Positions 5,009 to 6,125 of a DNA stretch of 6,125 nt are shown piece after piece (position 1 is the first letter of the stretch; every line of letters starts with the position of its first letter). The position numbers and the translations under genes were made by a program. The notes beneath the pieces were generated by a model. The model was not told the DNA's origin. It was given only the letters and a program-made list of their open reading frames with translations, and ran no database searches. The stretch spans positions 1 to 6,125 of the forward strand of contig CAZNTU010000296.1 of the NCBI GenBank assembly GCA_964575975.1, in the 5' to 3' direction. This DNA comes from G963674505 sp964575975. Its GTDB lineage: Bacteria; Desulfobacterota; Desulfobacteria; Desulfobacterales; SKZT01.

Positions 5009-6125
5009 CGGTTCTCCGTTTTCTCGGACGAGGCGCCCGAAGACTTTTTGGCTTTATAGAATTTCATCGCCAGCAAGACGACGGTAAAAAGCGAAGCAAT
5101 GACGACAAGCAAGTTCAGGGACGCTTTCGGGTGTTCCCGGTAGGTTGCCAGCTGGTAGAAAACGACCGACGCGGCGTACGCGATCCCTGTGGTCCAGGCG
5201 GCCGCGAAAGCGGTCCATTTCAGGTCGGTTTCGCGGTAGACGGCCGCGATGGCCGCGACGCACGGGAAATACAGCAACACGAAAAGCAGATAGGAAAAGG
5301 CCGCCGCCTTGGTTTGAAACAGACTGTTCAGCGTTCGGTAAGTCTCGATGCGCACCTGCTGCTCTAGGGAGGCGGTTTCCAGGTCGGACACGTCTCCCGC
5401 GGAAACGCCCAACGGATCGGCCAAGACGGAGACCGCGCCCGCGAGGTTTTCCAAAATCGAGGAAAACGCCTCCGAAACGCTCTCCAAAAATCCGCTCCCT
5501 CCGATGTCGTCTTCTCCCGCGTCCTCGTCGGAGGCTTGCATGGAGCCGTACAGGGCGTCCAAAGTGCCTACGACGGCTTCCTTGGCGAAGACGCCGGTAA
5601 AAAGACCTACCGCTGCGGGCCAGTTCTCCCTCGTTATTCCCATGGGCTCGAACACCGGGGCTATGGTTTTTCCGATCGCGGCGAGCACGGACTTTTCGCT
5701 GTTTTCGTTTCCGACGCTTCCGTCCGTTCCCAACGTGTTCAGGCACGTCAGAAGCAGAATGACCGGGACCAGAATCCTGCCGGCCCGGAAGACGAACGTT
5801 TTCAGCCTGTCCCACGCCGTGAGGACGACGCCCCGGACCGTCGGCGCGTGGTAAAGGGGCAACTCCATGACGAACGGGGTGACCGGTCCCGTCAGAATCG
5901 TGCTTTTCAGCGCCAGACCCGTCAGCACGGCGAACAGTATCCCGACGACGTACAGCGCGAAAACGACGTTCTGCCCGCTCTCCGGAAAGAAGGCGGCCGC
6001 GAAAAGCGCGTAGACCGGCAGTCTGGCGCCGCAGGACATGAACGGGTTCATCATGATCGTCATCAGGCGGTCCCTTTGGTTTTCCAGCGTCCTGGTCGCC
6101 ATGATGGCGGGCACGTTGCAGCCGA
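4981..6125 (-). CDS. feoB: Ferrous iron permease FeoB, C-terminal half (cut by window edge)
   Basis: FeoB imports Fe(II) across the inner membrane. Only the last 380 residues are present. The GTP-binding domain and first helices lie beyond the right edge, and no true start is in view. The visible part opens with the first Gate motif, GCNVPAIMATRT (6106-6123 covers GCNVPA). The conserved PFMSCGARLPVY follows (6010-6045), then the second Gate region with LFTGVFAKEAVVGTL (about 5560-5615). A long acidic soluble insert (DEDAGEDD and onward) and FSYLLFVLLYFPC follow, as in the large enterobacterial type of FeoB. Two last helices (VVFYQLATY; LLVVIASLFTVVLLAMKFY) precede a charged tail of about 25 residues. 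The conserved cysteines of the Gate and SCGAR motifs are present, so the permease looks functional. The end overlaps the next gene by 28 bases. No feoC-like winged-helix gene follows; a regulatory protein and a GTPase gene take that place. Confidence 0.97.
   Translation of the reverse strand, partial: GCNVPAIMATRTLENQRDRLMTIMMNPFMSCGARLPVYALFAAAFFPESGQNVVFALYVVGILFAVLTGLALKSTILTGPVTPFVMELPLYHAPTVRGVVLTAWDRLKTFVFRAGRILVPVILLLTCLNTLGTDGSVGNENSEKSVLAAIGKTIAPVFEPMGITRENWPAAVGLFTGVFAKEAVVGTLDALYGSMQASDEDAGEDDIGGSGFLESVSEAFSSILENLAGAVSVLADPLGVSAGDVSDLETASLEQQVRIETYRTLNSLFQTKAAAFSYLLFVLLYFPCVAAIAAVYRETDLKWTAFAAAWTTGIAYAASVVFYQLATYREHPKASLNLLVVIASLFTVVLLAMKFYKAKKSSGASSEKTENRCEPNLMES
5014..5017 (-). 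promoter_or_regulatory. Ribosome binding site of the roadblock regulator, inside feoB
   Basis: On the minus strand GGAGAACCGATG places a GGAG 5 bases before the ATG at 5008, within the last codons of feoB. This decides the start and indicates translational coupling with feoB. Confidence 0.65.

Noticed and set aside
5145..5854. Plus-strand open frames opposite feoB
   Set aside because: They are Arg/Pro/Ser-rich shadows of an unmistakable FeoB reading frame on the minus strand.

Overview
The window reads as a bacterial chromosomal segment, moderately GC-rich and densely packed with genes, devoted to metal-ion transport. It holds two tail-to-tail gene groups. The combination of a DUF4388/roadblock-type regulator, a CobW/HypB-like GTPase, an enterobacterial-style large FeoB and a P-type ATPase with a cysteine-less 'PGR' heavy-metal-associated domain is typical of anaerobic or microaerophilic deltaproteobacteria (Desulfobacterota-like). 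That assignment comes from gene content only and is tentative. No rRNA, tRNA, CRISPR array or mobile element is visible.

Plus strand, 1-2952. A possible tail of an upstream gene ends at 91. Next come three tightly coupled genes: a 96-residue one-helix membrane protein (126-416), a 706-residue P1B-type metal-transporting ATPase (413-2533, ATGA overlap) and a 138-residue membrane-anchored HMA-like protein (2536-2952, 2-base gap). The small first protein has the architecture of the mycobacterial PacL (DUF1490) partners of efflux P-ATPases. The third protein repeats the ATPase's own N-terminal domain in trans. The ATPase keeps the full catalytic set (TGEP, DKTGT, HP, GDGIND), but its transmembrane metal site reads Tyr-Ser-Cys where most P1B enzymes have Cys-Pro-Cys. 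Together these look like a metal efflux unit with two accessory proteins and an unassigned substrate.

Junction, 2953-2997. Only 45 bases separate the convergent stop codons, and they carry nested inverted repeats that may help end transcription.

Minus strand, 6125-2998 (read right to left). The first gene is the C-terminal 380 residues of FeoB, the ferrous iron permease, cut by the window edge. It overlaps by 28 bases a 448-residue protein made of a degenerate receiver, a DUF4388 domain and a roadblock/LC7-like domain. A 210-residue, cysteine-rich, HypB/UreG/CobW-like GTPase follows 31 bases later. The likely operon feoB - roadblock regulator - GTPase is the most unusual arrangement here. 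Roadblock proteins regulate small GTPases elsewhere, so these two products might form a switch that tunes iron uptake or metal delivery. That is inference from gene order and domains only.
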